Source of the DNA: Chryseobacterium sp. ISL-80
Lineage (GTDB): Bacteria > Bacillota > Bacilli > Bacillales > Cytobacillaceae
Assembly (NCBI GenBank): GCA_018613055.1
Contig: JAGGQZ010000003.1
Coordinates: 310,001 to 374,000, forward strand
Reading direction: 5' to 3'
DNA: 64,000 bases
Shown: positions 33,366-42,416 of the stretch, piece by piece
How positions within the stretch are numbered: position 1 is the stretch's first letter
Layout of the letters: every line of letters starts with the position of its first letter
Notes under the pieces: generated by a model
What the model saw: the letters and a program-made list of their open reading frames with translations, nothing else
Database searches by the model: none
Told to the model about the DNA's origin: nothing
Program-made: the position numbers and the translations under genes

Positions 33366-35084
33366 TCATTTCACATATTCCGCAACTCGGTTCCGTCCGG
33401 ATCGCTTTGCTCCAACATATAAGGCCCGGTCAGCATGCCGGATTAATGCCAATGAATCATCGGCGTCCTGAGGCGCAGTGGCTACACCGATTGAGGCGGT
33501 GATGTTGACATGCAGCTGTTTTCCTTCTTCATCCATTGATTGCAGGAGGATAAAAGGCTCATTTGCAATCAGCAGCCTGATTTGTTCGGCCAGTTTCAGC
33601 GCATCGCCTTTCATCATGTTTGGCACCAGGATGACGAACTCTTCTCCGCCGTATCGTGCAAGGGTTCCAATCATGCCGACTTTTTTCCTGAGACGTTCGC
33701 CTACCTGTATTAAAATCTCATTTCCGCTTTGATGACCGTATGTATCATTGACAGATTTGAAATGGTCGATGTCGAGCAGAATGAGGGATAGGAGGTCCCT
33801 TTGGCCTGATTGCAGCTTTTCGAATTCGGTGGTCAGCCTGTTTTCGAAATAACGATAATTATACAATCCAGTGAGCGCGCATCGCTCGCTGTTTGCCTTT
33901 GTTTTTTCGTGATGCCTTGCATTTTCCACGGCAATCGCGAAGTGGGAGCAGAGAATGTCGACTATCATCAATTGTGATTTTTCAAATGCTCTTTTTTTGT
34001 TTGCGGCGAGGACGAGTACACCGACAACCTGGTTGTTCCGGGCAATGGGAACGCCGAGTATGCTTTCAGCTCCCGGTGGGACATAGCCTGAATTTATGTG
34101 GCTCCATTCTTTTTTGGAGTGGAAGAGTACAGGTTTTTTCCCTGCCCAGACGAGTCCGCTGATTCCTTTGCCTTTTTCAAGCGGTGCCGCAACCGGTTCC
34201 AGGACTTCCCCGAATTCAACCTTATGGATCAATTTTAGTTCCTTATCATCCACTACATCCAATATGTAAGCATAATCTACCGGCAGCATCTCAATCAGCT
34301 TTTTGACGAAAAGATCAAGCACTTCATCTGCCTTCAATCTTTCTGCCAGCTGATGTCCGATTTCCGCCGCATTCTGTAAAAATTGGTTCACCTTGTCGCT
34401 GGAGTAATAGAGACTGAGAATGATAGACAGACTTGCGAAGGGAATCCCAACGAACAATAACGAATAATGTCCCATTTCACTCAAATACAGCTCATATAGA
34501 ACGAACCCAATCGGGAAGGTGATCAATGTCGTGACTGTTTCCCAAATAAAGTCTTTTCCGAAGTATGGCCCCTTCTGTTTTAAAATCATCGCTTGCAAAA
34601 ATAACAAGAATAGGGTGTTCACTCCGTAATTGCTAATGCCATAAACTGTTCCAAGGACATAAATGTATGGATCCTTTGCCAGATCAACCCCTTCACGACC
34701 ACCGAGCGCATAAAACAGCAGACCGCTCACCAATGATACGATAAAGAACATTAACGAGTTTAATGGAAATCTGTATAGATCCGTTTTTTGAACACGCAGC
34801 CTCATCAAAAGGATCAATACCGAAATCTGCATCAACATCATTTCGATGAAAATTCCGTAGTTCAGGAATACCGCGAGTGATACCCATTGAATCAGGAAGA
34901 TGGGCGTATTGTTGACGACCATCGGCATGGAAGCCACGACGGCCATCAGGACAAGAAAGGGAATGACTTCCCAGACGCTGACATCCGGTGGTGGATAAAC
35001 TTGATATATCACCCAGATTCCGACTGGAACGGCCAGCAGCCATGCAAACCAAATAGAGTTTTTGAACATAGGGGATATCTTCAT
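33366..35084 (-). CDS. Membrane diguanylate cyclase with GAF and GGDEF domains
   Basis: 572 residues. About six or seven membrane spans in the first 205 residues (FAWLLAVPVGIWVIYQVY onward), a GAF domain at about 235-380 (VLDLFVKKLIEML, ESILGVPIARNNQVVGVLVLAA) and a GGDEF domain at 405-570 with DIDHFKSVNDTYGHQSGNEIL and the active site RYGGEEFVILVP. No RxxD inhibitory site precedes GGEEF. Makes cyclic-di-GMP by family rule. Own promoter and terminator, next to the pilus operon whose PilB carries an MshEN-like domain. AGGAGGTGG precedes the ATG. Confidence 0.92.
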   Translation of the reverse strand: MKISPMFKNSIWFAWLLAVPVGIWVIYQVYPPPDVSVWEVIPFLVLMAVVASMPMVVNNTPIFLIQWVSLAVFLNYGIFIEMMLMQISVLILLMRLRVQKTDLYRFPLNSLMFFIVSLVSGLLFYALGGREGVDLAKDPYIYVLGTVYGISNYGVNTLFLLFLQAMILKQKGPYFGKDFIWETVTTLITFPIGFVLYELYLSEMGHYSLLFVGIPFASLSIILSLYYSSDKVNQFLQNAAEIGHQLAERLKADEVLDLFVKKLIEMLPVDYAYILDVVDDKELKLIHKVEFGEVLEPVAAPLEKGKGISGLVWAGKKPVLFHSKKEWSHINSGYVPPGAESILGVPIARNNQVVGVLVLAANKKRAFEKSQLMIVDILCSHFAIAVENARHHEKTKANSERCALTGLYNYRYFENRLTTEFEKLQSGQRDLLSLILLDIDHFKSVNDTYGHQSGNEILIQVGERLRKKVGMIGTLARYGGEEFVILVPNMMKGDALKLAEQIRLLIANEPFILLQSMDEEGKQLHVNITASIGVATAPQDADDSLALIRHADRALYVGAKRSGRNRVAEYVK

Positions 35085-35129
35085 TTATCCACCTCCTTTT
35101 GACTGGGTAAAAAGTCTCACTTTTTAAAT

Positions 35130-35158
35130 ATTTTAGCAAACTTTTTGTTCAATGTCAT
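35130..35158 (-). promoter_or_regulatory. Putative promoter of the GGDEF gene
   Basis: ATGACA (35153-35158), 17 nt, TAAAAT (35130-35135) on the reverse strand; both hexamers match sigma-A at five of six positions. Confidence 0.65.
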
Positions 35159-35165
35159 AATTTTC

Positions 35166-36476
35166 TTATTTATTTTTCAGCAGATTCACGATCACCGGCT
35201 TTGCTTCTGAAAGAAAATACAGAGAGCCTGTCACGATTAATATTTCATCGCTTTTGATCTCATTTATTTTGCGATGAAGGAAGTCATGATAATCGCTGGC
35301 AACGCTAAGTTTATCTGTATTTCCAGCCTCCATCAGCTCTTCGGCAGACGCAGACCGCGGAAAATCAAATGTTGTGAAGACTAGATGGTCCGCTGCATCT
35401 TCCAGAGTTGCAATCATCTTGTCAAACTTCTTGTCTTTGAGAGCTGCAAATAAGATGGTAATCTTTTTATCGGCATAACGCGATTTTATTTCACTGGCAA
35501 GTGCATTTATTCCTTCTTCATTATGCGCACCATCAATCAGGACATAGGGTTCCTCACTGAGGATTTCAAGACGTCCCGGCCAATAAGCATGGATGAGTCC
35601 TTCCCGGATATCAGTTTCTTCAATCATGAAGGAGTAGTAATTAGCAAGGACCTGGGCCGCCATGACTGCACATGCCGCATTGTCGACCTGATGGGAGCCA
35701 AGCATGGATGTCTCCAAATTATTGAATTGGCCGAACATGCTGGAGAAGGCAAATCGCTCTCCTTGCTGCAAAGACTCTCTGGTACTTGTTGAATAGTCTT
35801 TCTCCATCACATACAGCGGTGATTTTCCTTCTTGCGCCTTTTTTTTGATTACTTCGAGCGCTTCCGGCTGTTTCACTCCCGTAATGACACTCACGCCGTT
35901 CTTGATGATTCCCGCTTTTTCAAAAGCGATTTGTTCATAGGTATCACCCAGTATTGCTGTATGGTCCAGCCCGATGCTGGTGATGATTGAGAGCAGCGGA
36001 TGGATGACATTTGTCGAATCAAAGCGTCCACCGAGTCCCACTTCATAGATGACAACGTCAACTGGAGACATTTTTGCAAAATAGTAGATGGACATGGCGG
36101 TGATCACTTCGAATTCCGTCGGTCCGCCCAATTCTGTCTGGTCCAGTTCGTCCGCCAGCGGCTTGATCACATTCGTCAATTCAACCAGTTCATCATCACT
36201 GATTGGCTGTCCGTTGATGCTGATCCGCTCATTGAATTGTTCGAAATATGGAGAGGTAAAGGTGCCGACACGGTAGCCTGCTGTCTGCAGGATCGAACGA
36301 AGGAAGGTGACTGTAGAGCCTTTCCCATTCGTTCCGCCGACGTGGATTGTCTTGATCGTTCTTTCAGGATGCTCCAGCCTCTCAAGCATCCATTCCATCC
36401 TTGATAATCCCGGCTTCATGCCCAGACGCAGCCTTGCATGGATCCATTTCATTGCTTGTTCATATGTTTCAAACAT
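35166..36476 (-). CDS. folC: Folylpolyglutamate / dihydrofolate synthase
   Basis: 436 residues. Adds glutamates to folates. ATP loop GGTNGKGSTVTFLRSI, Mur-ligase-type segments VIYEVGLGGRFDSTNVI and SIGLDHTAILGDTYEQIAFEKAGIIK, and VLIDGAHNEEGINAL in the C-terminal domain. ATG at 36476 lies 7 nt after GAGGTG. Downstream of valS as in B. subtilis, with a stem-loop in the gap. Confidence 0.96.
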   Translation of the reverse strand: MFETYEQAMKWIHARLRLGMKPGLSRMEWMLERLEHPERTIKTIHVGGTNGKGSTVTFLRSILQTAGYRVGTFTSPYFEQFNERISINGQPISDDELVELTNVIKPLADELDQTELGGPTEFEVITAMSIYYFAKMSPVDVVIYEVGLGGRFDSTNVIHPLLSIITSIGLDHTAILGDTYEQIAFEKAGIIKNGVSVITGVKQPEALEVIKKKAQEGKSPLYVMEKDYSTSTRESLQQGERFAFSSMFGQFNNLETSMLGSHQVDNAACAVMAAQVLANYYSFMIEETDIREGLIHAYWPGRLEILSEEPYVLIDGAHNEEGINALASEIKSRYADKKITILFAALKDKKFDKMIATLEDAADHLVFTTFDFPRSASAEELMEAGNTDKLSVASDYHDFLHRKINEIKSDEILIVTGSLYFLSEAKPVIVNLLKNK

Positions 36477-36497
36477 GTAAAACACCTCAATTCATGA

Positions 36498-36527
36498 TGA
36501 AGACGAACCAATAATGGTTCGTCTTCA
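36498..36527 (-). other. Stem-loop between valS and folC
   Basis: GAAGACGAACCA-TTA-TTGGTTCGTCTTC is a long perfect stem but without a T-run on the reverse strand. It may be a weak terminator or an RNA-stability element. Confidence 0.6.
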
Positions 36528-36539
36528 AAGTTTTAATTA

Positions 36540-39182
36540 TTAGTTTCTCAATTCATTGATGCGTGCTTCTACTGCTGCACGTTTTTCAACGTAGTCTTTT
36601 TCCTTCGCGCGCTCTTCTTCAATGACTTTTTCAGGAGCCTTTTTAACGAAGCCTTCGTTGGAAAGCTTCTTCTGGACACGTTCGACTTCTTTATCCAGCT
36701 TTTCTTTTTCCTTCTGAAGACGGGCGATTTCCTCGTCGATATTGATCAGGCCTTCAAGCGGCATGATGATTTCGAGACCTGTAGCGACTGCTGTCATCGC
36801 TTTTTCAGGAGCGTTGACTTCAAGCCCGATTTCCAGGTTTTCTGGATTACAGAAGCGGACAATGTAACCGCGGTTGTTTTCCAGCATGCTTAACGTCTTT
36901 TCATCCTTTGCCTTCAGGAACATATCAACCTTTTTGCTGAGCGGCGTGTTCACCTCAGAGCGGATATTCCTTACAGAACGGATGACTTCAACAAGCAGCT
37001 TCATATCTTCTGCAGCTTGCTCATCTGTAAGAGCTGCATCAACCTGTGGCCAGCTTGCAACAGTGATTGACTCCCCTTCATGAGGCAGGTTCTGCCAGAT
37101 TTCTTCGGTAATGAATGGCATGAATGGGTGAAGCAGGCGCATCGTGTTATCAAGAACGTAGGCAAGGATCGATCTTGTCGTCTTCTTGGCCGCTTCGTCT
37201 TCACCGTATAGCGGCAGCTTTGCCATTTCAATATACCAGTCACAGAAATCATCCCAGATGAAGTTGTAAAGAGCCCGGCCAACCTCACCAAACTCATAAC
37301 GGTCTGAAAGTCTCGTAACAGTCTCGATTGTTTCATTCAGCCTTGTCAAAATCCACTTGTCAGCAACTGATTTTTCGCCGCTCAAATCGAATTCCTCATA
37401 TTTCAGGCCATTCATGTTCATCAATGCAAATCGTGAAGCGTTCCAAATTTTATTGGCAAAGTTCCATGTCGCTTCAACCTTTTCGGTACTGTAACGAAGA
37501 TCCTGCCCCGGTGAACTTCCTGTTGTCAGGAAGTAGCGGAGTGAGTCAGCGCCATACTGGTCGATGACATCCATCGGATCGACTCCGTTGCCAAGTGATT
37601 TACTCATCTTGCGGCCATCTTCGGCACGAACGAGTCCGTGAATCAATACATCCTTGAATGGTCTCTGATCCGTGAATTCTAGTCCCTGGAAAATCATCCT
37701 TGAAACCCAGAAGAAGATAATATCGTAGCCTGTTACTAGTGCAGCTGTCGGGTAATAGCGCTTGTAATCAGCTGCTTCTTCATTCGGCCAGCCCATCGTC
37801 GAGAATGGCCATAGCGCTGAGCTGAACCATGTATCAAGAACGTCATTATCCTGTTCCCAGTTCTCTGGGTCTGCCGGCGGTTCGTGATCAACGTATACCT
37901 CGCCTGTTTCTTTATGATACCAGGCCGGGATGCGGTGACCCCACCAAAGCTGACGCGAAATACACCAGTCGCGGATGTTTTCCATCCAGCGCATATAGGT
38001 ATTTTCAAAGCGCTCAGGGACAAAGTTTACTTTCTCTTCTTTGCTTTGCAGCGCTACTGCTTCATCAGCAAGCGGCTGCATTTTAACGAACCATTGCGTT
38101 GACAGGTATGGCTCAACAACTGCTCCGCTGCGCTCAGAGTGTCCTACAGAGTGCATGTGTTCTTCAATTTTGAAAAGAACACCTTGCTCCTGAAGGTCTT
38201 TGACGATTTGCTTGCGGCACTCGAAACGGTCCATGCCCTGGTACTTGCCGGCTTTCGCGTTCATTGAGCCATCTTCATTCATGACAAGGACTCTTTCAAG
38301 ATTGTGGCGGTTGCCAATCTCAAAGTCATTAGGGTCATGTGCTGGAGTGATTTTAACTGCTCCAGAACCGAATTCCATGTCAACATAATCATCGCCGACA
38401 ATCGGGATCTCGCGGCCGACGATTGGCAGGGTAACTGTCTTGCCGATCAAATGCTTGTAGCGGTCATCTTCAGGATGGACAGCAACCGCAGTATCCCCAA
38501 GCATTGTTTCCGGTCTTGTTGTCGCGATTTCGATATGCCCGCTGCCATCTGCAAGAGGATATCTCATATGGTAGAAAGCACCCTGAACATCTTTGTGGAT
38601 AACCTCGATATCAGATAAAGCTGTTTTCGCTGCCGGGTCCCAGTTAATGATGTATTCGCCGCGGTAGATCAATCCTTTGCGGTATAAAGATACAAAAACT
38701 TCTTTAACAGCCTTTGAAAGGCCTTCATCCAATGTGAAGCGCTCGCGGCTGTAATCAAGTCCAAGTCCAAGCTTTGACCATTGCTTACGGATATGCTGCG
38801 CATACTCTTCTTTCCATTTCCATGCTTCTTCTAAAAACTTTTCACGCCCAAGCTCATAGCGGTTGATGCCCTGGCTGCGCAGCTTCTCGTCAACCTTTGC
38901 CTGTGTGGCGATTCCGGCATGGTCCATTCCTGGGAGCCAAAGAACATCGTAGCCCTGCATGCGCTTCATGCGCGTAAGGATATCCTGCAGCGCTGTGTCC
39001 CACGCATGGCCAAGGTGCAGCTTCCCGGTTACGTTTGGCGGCGGAATCACGATTGTATAAGGTTTCTTCGTTTCATCATCTTTCGCTTCGAAAAACTTTC
39101 CTTTGACCCACCATTCATAGCGTCCCTGCTCAATCGAAGACGGATCATATTTGGTCGGCATCGACAAATTCTCTTCCATCAT
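36540..39182 (-). CDS. valS: Valyl-tRNA synthetase
   Basis: 880 residues, same length as in B. subtilis. HIGH-type motif [20 protein letters not shown] motif [15 protein letters not shown], editing domain (about 190-340, [15 protein letters not shown]), anticodon domain and a C-terminal coiled-coil arm ([20 protein letters not shown]). ATG at 39182 (or 39179) follows GGAGG; the frame's first ATG at 39194 contains the ribosome site. Expression is controlled by the T-box leader upstream. Confidence 0.98.
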   Translation of the reverse strand: MMEENLSMPTKYDPSSIEQGRYEWWVKGKFFEAKDDETKKPYTIVIPPPNVTGKLHLGHAWDTALQDILTRMKRMQGYDVLWLPGMDHAGIATQAKVDEKLRSQGINRYELGREKFLEEAWKWKEEYAQHIRKQWSKLGLGLDYSRERFTLDEGLSKAVKEVFVSLYRKGLIYRGEYIINWDPAAKTALSDIEVIHKDVQGAFYHMRYPLADGSGHIEIATTRPETMLGDTAVAVHPEDDRYKHLIGKTVTLPIVGREIPIVGDDYVDMEFGSGAVKITPAHDPNDFEIGNRHNLERVLVMNEDGSMNAKAGKYQGMDRFECRKQIVKDLQEQGVLFKIEEHMHSVGHSERSGAVVEPYLSTQWFVKMQPLADEAVALQSKEEKVNFVPERFENTYMRWMENIRDWCISRQLWWGHRIPAWYHKETGEVYVDHEPPADPENWEQDNDVLDTWFSSALWPFSTMGWPNEEAADYKRYYPTAALVTGYDIIFFWVSRMIFQGLEFTDQRPFKDVLIHGLVRAEDGRKMSKSLGNGVDPMDVIDQYGADSLRYFLTTGSSPGQDLRYSTEKVEATWNFANKIWNASRFALMNMNGLKYEEFDLSGEKSVADKWILTRLNETIETVTRLSDRYEFGEVGRALYNFIWDDFCDWYIEMAKLPLYGEDEAAKKTTRSILAYVLDNTMRLLHPFMPFITEEIWQNLPHEGESITVASWPQVDAALTDEQAAEDMKLLVEVIRSVRNIRSEVNTPLSKKVDMFLKAKDEKTLSMLENNRGYIVRFCNPENLEIGLEVNAPEKAMTAVATGLEIIMPLEGLINIDEEIARLQKEKEKLDKEVERVQKKLSNEGFVKKAPEKVIEEERAKEKDYVEKRAAVEARINELRN

Positions 39183-39220
39183 TTTTTCCTCCATTCAAAT
39201 GCTTTTCTTTTGGAAAATAA

Positions 39221-39484
39221 AAAAACTCCATTCGCCATAAAAGGACGAATGGAGTATGTTCGCGGTACCACCTTTTTTCCCAGCAACGTAAAAACAGAAT
39301 CCTGCTGCTGGCTCAAATATGGATAACGGCTCTTCACCGTCGCCTGTTACTGAGATTATCCCGTTCCCAGGCGATGCTCAAGGGCGACCTTCCATGGTTC
39401 CTGCTTAGAAGTCCTCCCAGCAATTGGACTTCCTCTCTTGAAGCTGGCTTCTCATGTACTCTTCCCTGTCAATGCTTTGCTTTA
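39221..39484 (-). promoter_or_regulatory. T-box riboswitch of valS
   Basis: The leader contains the T-box GGTGGTACCGCG (39261-39272 reversed), an AGAGAG element in stem I, and an intrinsic terminator (ACTCCATTCG/CGAATGGAGT, 39225-39255, then TTTTTTT). Uncharged tRNA pairing with the T-box would favour the antiterminator and valS expression. Valine specificity is taken from the downstream gene; a GTC in the expected part of stem I could be the specifier, but I did not fold it. Confidence 0.93.
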
Positions 39485-39507
39485 TTTTTGGTTTTTGTAT
39501 ATTAGTT

Positions 39508-39537
39508 ATACTACCTAAAAAAGATGATTGACGTCAA
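39508..39537 (-). promoter_or_regulatory. Promoter of the valS T-box transcript
   Basis: TTGACG (39532-39537), 18 nt, TAGTAT (39508-39513) on the reverse strand, about 25 nt before the T-box leader. Confidence 0.7.
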
Positions 39538-39661
39538 TCATCATTTCCTATTTTTCATTATTTTATACATCACGCCACATACTGTGCCAATAATCAGCAC
39601 ATTTTGTGCCAATGCCTCATAGAATAAAAAAGGGATATCTTACATGCTTGGAGGGATGGCT

Positions 39662-39856
39662 ATGAAAAGAAAGAGGTATAATCCGTATACACTCCCCAGG
39701 TGGGCGAGGACGGCGAGGGCAGTGTGCGCACAGCTGATCATTCCTTTTTGTGTATTTCAGGGAATACGAACCCTTTTCTTCCCGTCAACCTTTGATGTCT
39801 TCCTGCTAACAATTTTCATCCTGATCGCTTTGGCAATCAAATTTGAAATATTTTAA
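39662..39856 (+). CDS. Small two-segment membrane protein of unknown function
   Basis: 64 residues. Basic start MKRKRYNPYTLPRWARTARAV followed by two hydrophobic stretches (AQLIIPFCVFQGIRTLFF and FDVFLLTIFILIALAIKFEIF). ATG at 39662 has GGAGG 7 nt upstream; earlier in-frame ATGs touch the site. It is followed by a two-way terminator, so it is a complete small transcription unit opposite to its neighbours. Family not recognised. Confidence 0.75.
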   Translation: MKRKRYNPYTLPRWARTARAVCAQLIIPFCVFQGIRTLFFPSTFDVFLLTIFILIALAIKFEIF

Positions 39857-39901
39857 GGAGCCTTAGAGCCGCTTTCAGCTCTGGGCTCCCTCTTGTTTTG
39901 C
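39857..39901. terminator. Two-way terminator between the small membrane gene and ysxE
   Basis: GGAGCC..AGAGC and GCTCT..GGCTCC form a stem overlapping the ysxE stop codon; CTCTTGTTTT follows on the plus strand and TTAAAATATTT on the reverse. Confidence 0.75.
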
Positions 39902-40912
39902 CTGCTCTTTCTGCTTTTCGAGATCATCCATTTTGGTTACCACATAGCCAGTATTGTTCAAAAGCCAATATTGGCGCTGGAGTTTTTGGACAAACCTCCT
40001 TTCATCCACTTCTTTTTTGCGTTGATGATAGGTCTCTGCGACCCGGATGATGCCTGACGGAAAGGCAAGATAGCTCATGAATAACTGCATTTCATCATCA
40101 CGGAAAGGAAAATGCTTCAGGTATACATAAATCCAGTCAATGATTTCGTCACCGTGCTTCGGCTGCGTTTTTAAAGACCTTGCCAGAAACGGCAGCAAAT
40201 CCTGAATCGGAGAACCCTTCCTTGCTTTTTCAAAGTTGATAAAATAACCGTATCCCCTTTCATCGAACAGAAAGTGCTCAGGCGAGACTTTGCCATGAAG
40301 CGTCACAGTCCTCGTTTTCTTTTGCTCCTTCGTTTTCTCACTCCACGCCTCCAGCTTTTGTCTGGCAAACTGCATCGCCTGCCGAATCTGGATGTAATAC
40401 AGACAGAATGTTAGTTCAAACGGGGACATATACACCCGGTTCTCGCAGCTCTCAAGGAAACCATTGACGAACTCTTCTTCTTTCTCCCATTCCTTCAATG
40501 TCTGTTCATAATGCTCTTGCTTCACTTCCGGGCTGATTTCCAGCTCCTTGGCTGACAGGGTATGCATTCTTGCCAGCTCCCTGAACAGCTGTTTATGCCT
40601 TTCAGATTGATCCTCCCTGATGGCATTTGGCATCCATGGCATTAAATAATACAGCGAATTATTATGCAAAACCCCATATCTGCCGTCGTTAGCCGGATAG
40701 ACGGGAACAATCCTGTTATAGCCTTTTTGATAAAGAGTCTGGATATGCTTGATAAAATCTGTTCCTTCATACGGATGGATTTTTTTCAAAGCAAAGGTTC
40801 CTGATTTGGTATAGACCTTCTTTATTTTTCCAAAGTCCTCCGCAAAATAGGGCTCGATTGGATATTGCTTCAACACAGCAGATTCTTCTTTTAAAAAATT
40901 GCGATCATCCAT
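39875..40912 (-). CDS. ysxE: Spore coat kinase-like protein YsxE
   Basis: 345 residues. CotS/YsxE family, an aminoglycoside-phosphotransferase-like kinase fold: VYTKSGTFALKKIHPYEG (nucleotide lysine), TVTLHGKVSPEHFLFDERGYGYFINFEKA corresponds to the catalytic and metal loops but split by substitutions (HGKVSPEHF instead of HGDLHPGN), so catalysis is doubtful. In B. subtilis it is a coat protein dependent on SpoVID, the gene just upstream. Made in the mother cell by inference. Confidence 0.9.
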   Translation of the reverse strand: MDDRNFLKEESAVLKQYPIEPYFAEDFGKIKKVYTKSGTFALKKIHPYEGTDFIKHIQTLYQKGYNRIVPVYPANDGRYGVLHNNSLYYLMPWMPNAIREDQSERHKQLFRELARMHTLSAKELEISPEVKQEHYEQTLKEWEKEEEFVNGFLESCENRVYMSPFELTFCLYYIQIRQAMQFARQKLEAWSEKTKEQKKTRTVTLHGKVSPEHFLFDERGYGYFINFEKARKGSPIQDLLPFLARSLKTQPKHGDEIIDWIYVYLKHFPFRDDEMQLFMSYLAFPSGIIRVAETYHQRKKEVDERRFVQKLQRQYWLLNNTGYVVTKMDDLEKQKEQAKQEGAQS

Positions 40913-40954
40913 CGGATCACTCGCCTACTTTCTGGAACTTCTATGCATGAATAG

Positions 40955-40985
40955 AGTTGGGCAGGTGCTTGTAAACACCTGCCCA
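40955..40985 (-). other. Stem-loop between spoVID and ysxE
   Basis: GGGCAGGTG-TTTACAAG-CACCTGCCC, a perfect 9-bp stem with no T-run; it may limit readthrough or stabilise spoVID mRNA. Confidence 0.6.
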
Positions 40986-41074
40986 TACTTAGTGCTGTCA
41001 CAACCCCAGCCAGCAGCCAAGCCAGCCCTGACAACTAGCTTCCTTTTGGACAAGGCATTGCTCCTTTTCATTGA

Positions 41075-42235
41075 TTATGATTGGTGAATAGCCACACCGG
41101 GAACATATAATACCTGGCCTTCATGTACTTCATGGTCGATGCTTAAATGATTTACTCTCAAAAGCTGCTGTACCGGCACATCGTAGCGTTCCGATATTGA
41201 TTGAAGCGAATCGCCTTGCTGGACGATGCACACTCTTATTTTGGCAACTTCGGATTCCTCTTCCTTACGCGCTAAAAATTCGGCAATTGAAATGCCCTTT
41301 TTCATATTCGGTTTTTTCTTTTTCAGCAAAGGAGAAGACGAGCTTTCAGGAGATTCTTCCACTTCAGCAGGCATACTTTCTGGTACTTCTTCCTCCTGCT
41401 CAACCTCAACTTCTACTTCCTCCTGTTCAACCTCGACCTCCGCAACCGGTTCTTGCTCGCCTCTAAAATCACTTAAAGCATATTCTGGCTCCGGCTCTCT
41501 TTGAGCCTGCGGTTCCGGTTGTGATGCCTCTTCCGCTGCAGCTGTTTTCTTCGCTTCAGCCCTGAACGGTGCATACAATTCTTCTTCATAGGAATCTTCT
41601 TCTTGATGATTCAAGGTTTCATTCTGCTGAACGAAGGAATACGCCGGAGGATCCGGGAAGTCCTGTTCAACGGCTTCTCCTGAATTGTCATTGTCCGACA
41701 CTGCGGCTGTATCAGCCACCTCTTCTGTAACATCTTCACGGTAACTGATTTCCAGTTCTTCGGCTTCTTCATTAACAGCATCCTGTTCAGCTTCATGCTG
41801 CTGCTCCCCGTATAGGCCAGTAATCGCCAGATCCGCATTCAGCTTCAAGCGCTCCTTTTCCGGAAAAACATAGTCGAAACCTTCTACTTGGATATCGATG
41901 TCGTAGATACTTTCAATCCGGTTTTTCGGAATGGTGATATCCACCGGGAATCGGTGAAGGAATTCATACACTCCTTCATCCCTCTCCATGACAGAATGGA
42001 CGTACTTAAGAGCCGATAATTGTTCCTCCCCATCATTCTCCTGCTGCTGTTCATAGCATGTATATTCCCCTGTCAACTCTAGAGATCCGCGAATGGATAC
42101 ATATTGCTCATTTTCCTGGATCGTTATATTCGGATCGAGTGAAATCGAGACAAGCTCCGCGACTTCCTGTCCTCTTTGAAACCACACTGACTCCTCTAGT
42201 GAAAATCGCAGGCACGATTGATTCCCCTGAGACAA
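41075..42235 (-). CDS. spoVID: Spore coat assembly protein SpoVID
   Basis: 386 residues. Conserved N-terminal beta-rich domain (SLEESVWFQRGQEVAELVSISLDP region), a long acidic Glu-rich middle (about 150-330, with QREPEPEY and VEVEQEE repeats) and a C-terminal LysM domain (VCIVQQGDSLQSISERYDVP). It directs encasement of the forespore by coat proteins. A TTG start at 42235 has GGAGG 7 nt upstream and gives the N-terminus known from B. subtilis; the ATG at 42253 overlaps that site. Confidence 0.93.
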   Translation of the reverse strand: MSQGNQSCLRFSLEESVWFQRGQEVAELVSISLDPNITIQENEQYVSIRGSLELTGEYTCYEQQQENDGEEQLSALKYVHSVMERDEGVYEFLHRFPVDITIPKNRIESIYDIDIQVEGFDYVFPEKERLKLNADLAITGLYGEQQHEAEQDAVNEEAEELEISYREDVTEEVADTAAVSDNDNSGEAVEQDFPDPPAYSFVQQNETLNHQEEDSYEEELYAPFRAEAKKTAAAEEASQPEPQAQREPEPEYALSDFRGEQEPVAEVEVEQEEVEVEVEQEEEVPESMPAEVEESPESSSSPLLKKKKPNMKKGISIAEFLARKEEESEVAKIRVCIVQQGDSLQSISERYDVPVQQLLRVNHLSIDHEVHEGQVLYVPGVAIHQS

Positions 42236-42284
42236 AGCGACTCCTCCTTTCATTCCTTAAACGTAAAATCACTATGTCATTAAC

Positions 42285-42314
42285 ACTTTATGAGTCTATA
42301 TTTGCTTTTATGAT
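42285..42314 (-). promoter_or_regulatory. Possible sigma-E promoter of spoVID
   Basis: ATCATAAA, 14 nt, CATAAAGT on the reverse strand, near the sigma-E consensus (-35 near TCATATT, -10 CATACA-T). B. subtilis spoVID is a sigma-E gene. Moderate match only. Confidence 0.4.
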
Positions 42315-42416
42315 AATTTAGAACATAAAAAGGAGGTGAAGGGATTAATAGGAGATTGATCATGAATTATTCTAGGAAGGCAGCGATTTTGTAGCTTTGT
42401 CTGGTCTTGGTGCTAC

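Noticed and set aside
33366-35084. Phosphodiesterase (EAL or HD-GYP)
   Set aside because: The C-terminus is a GGDEF domain with GGEEF; no EAL or HD-GYP motif is present.
37001-37336. Extra frames inside valS
   Set aside because: Shadow frames within a fully conserved synthetase gene.
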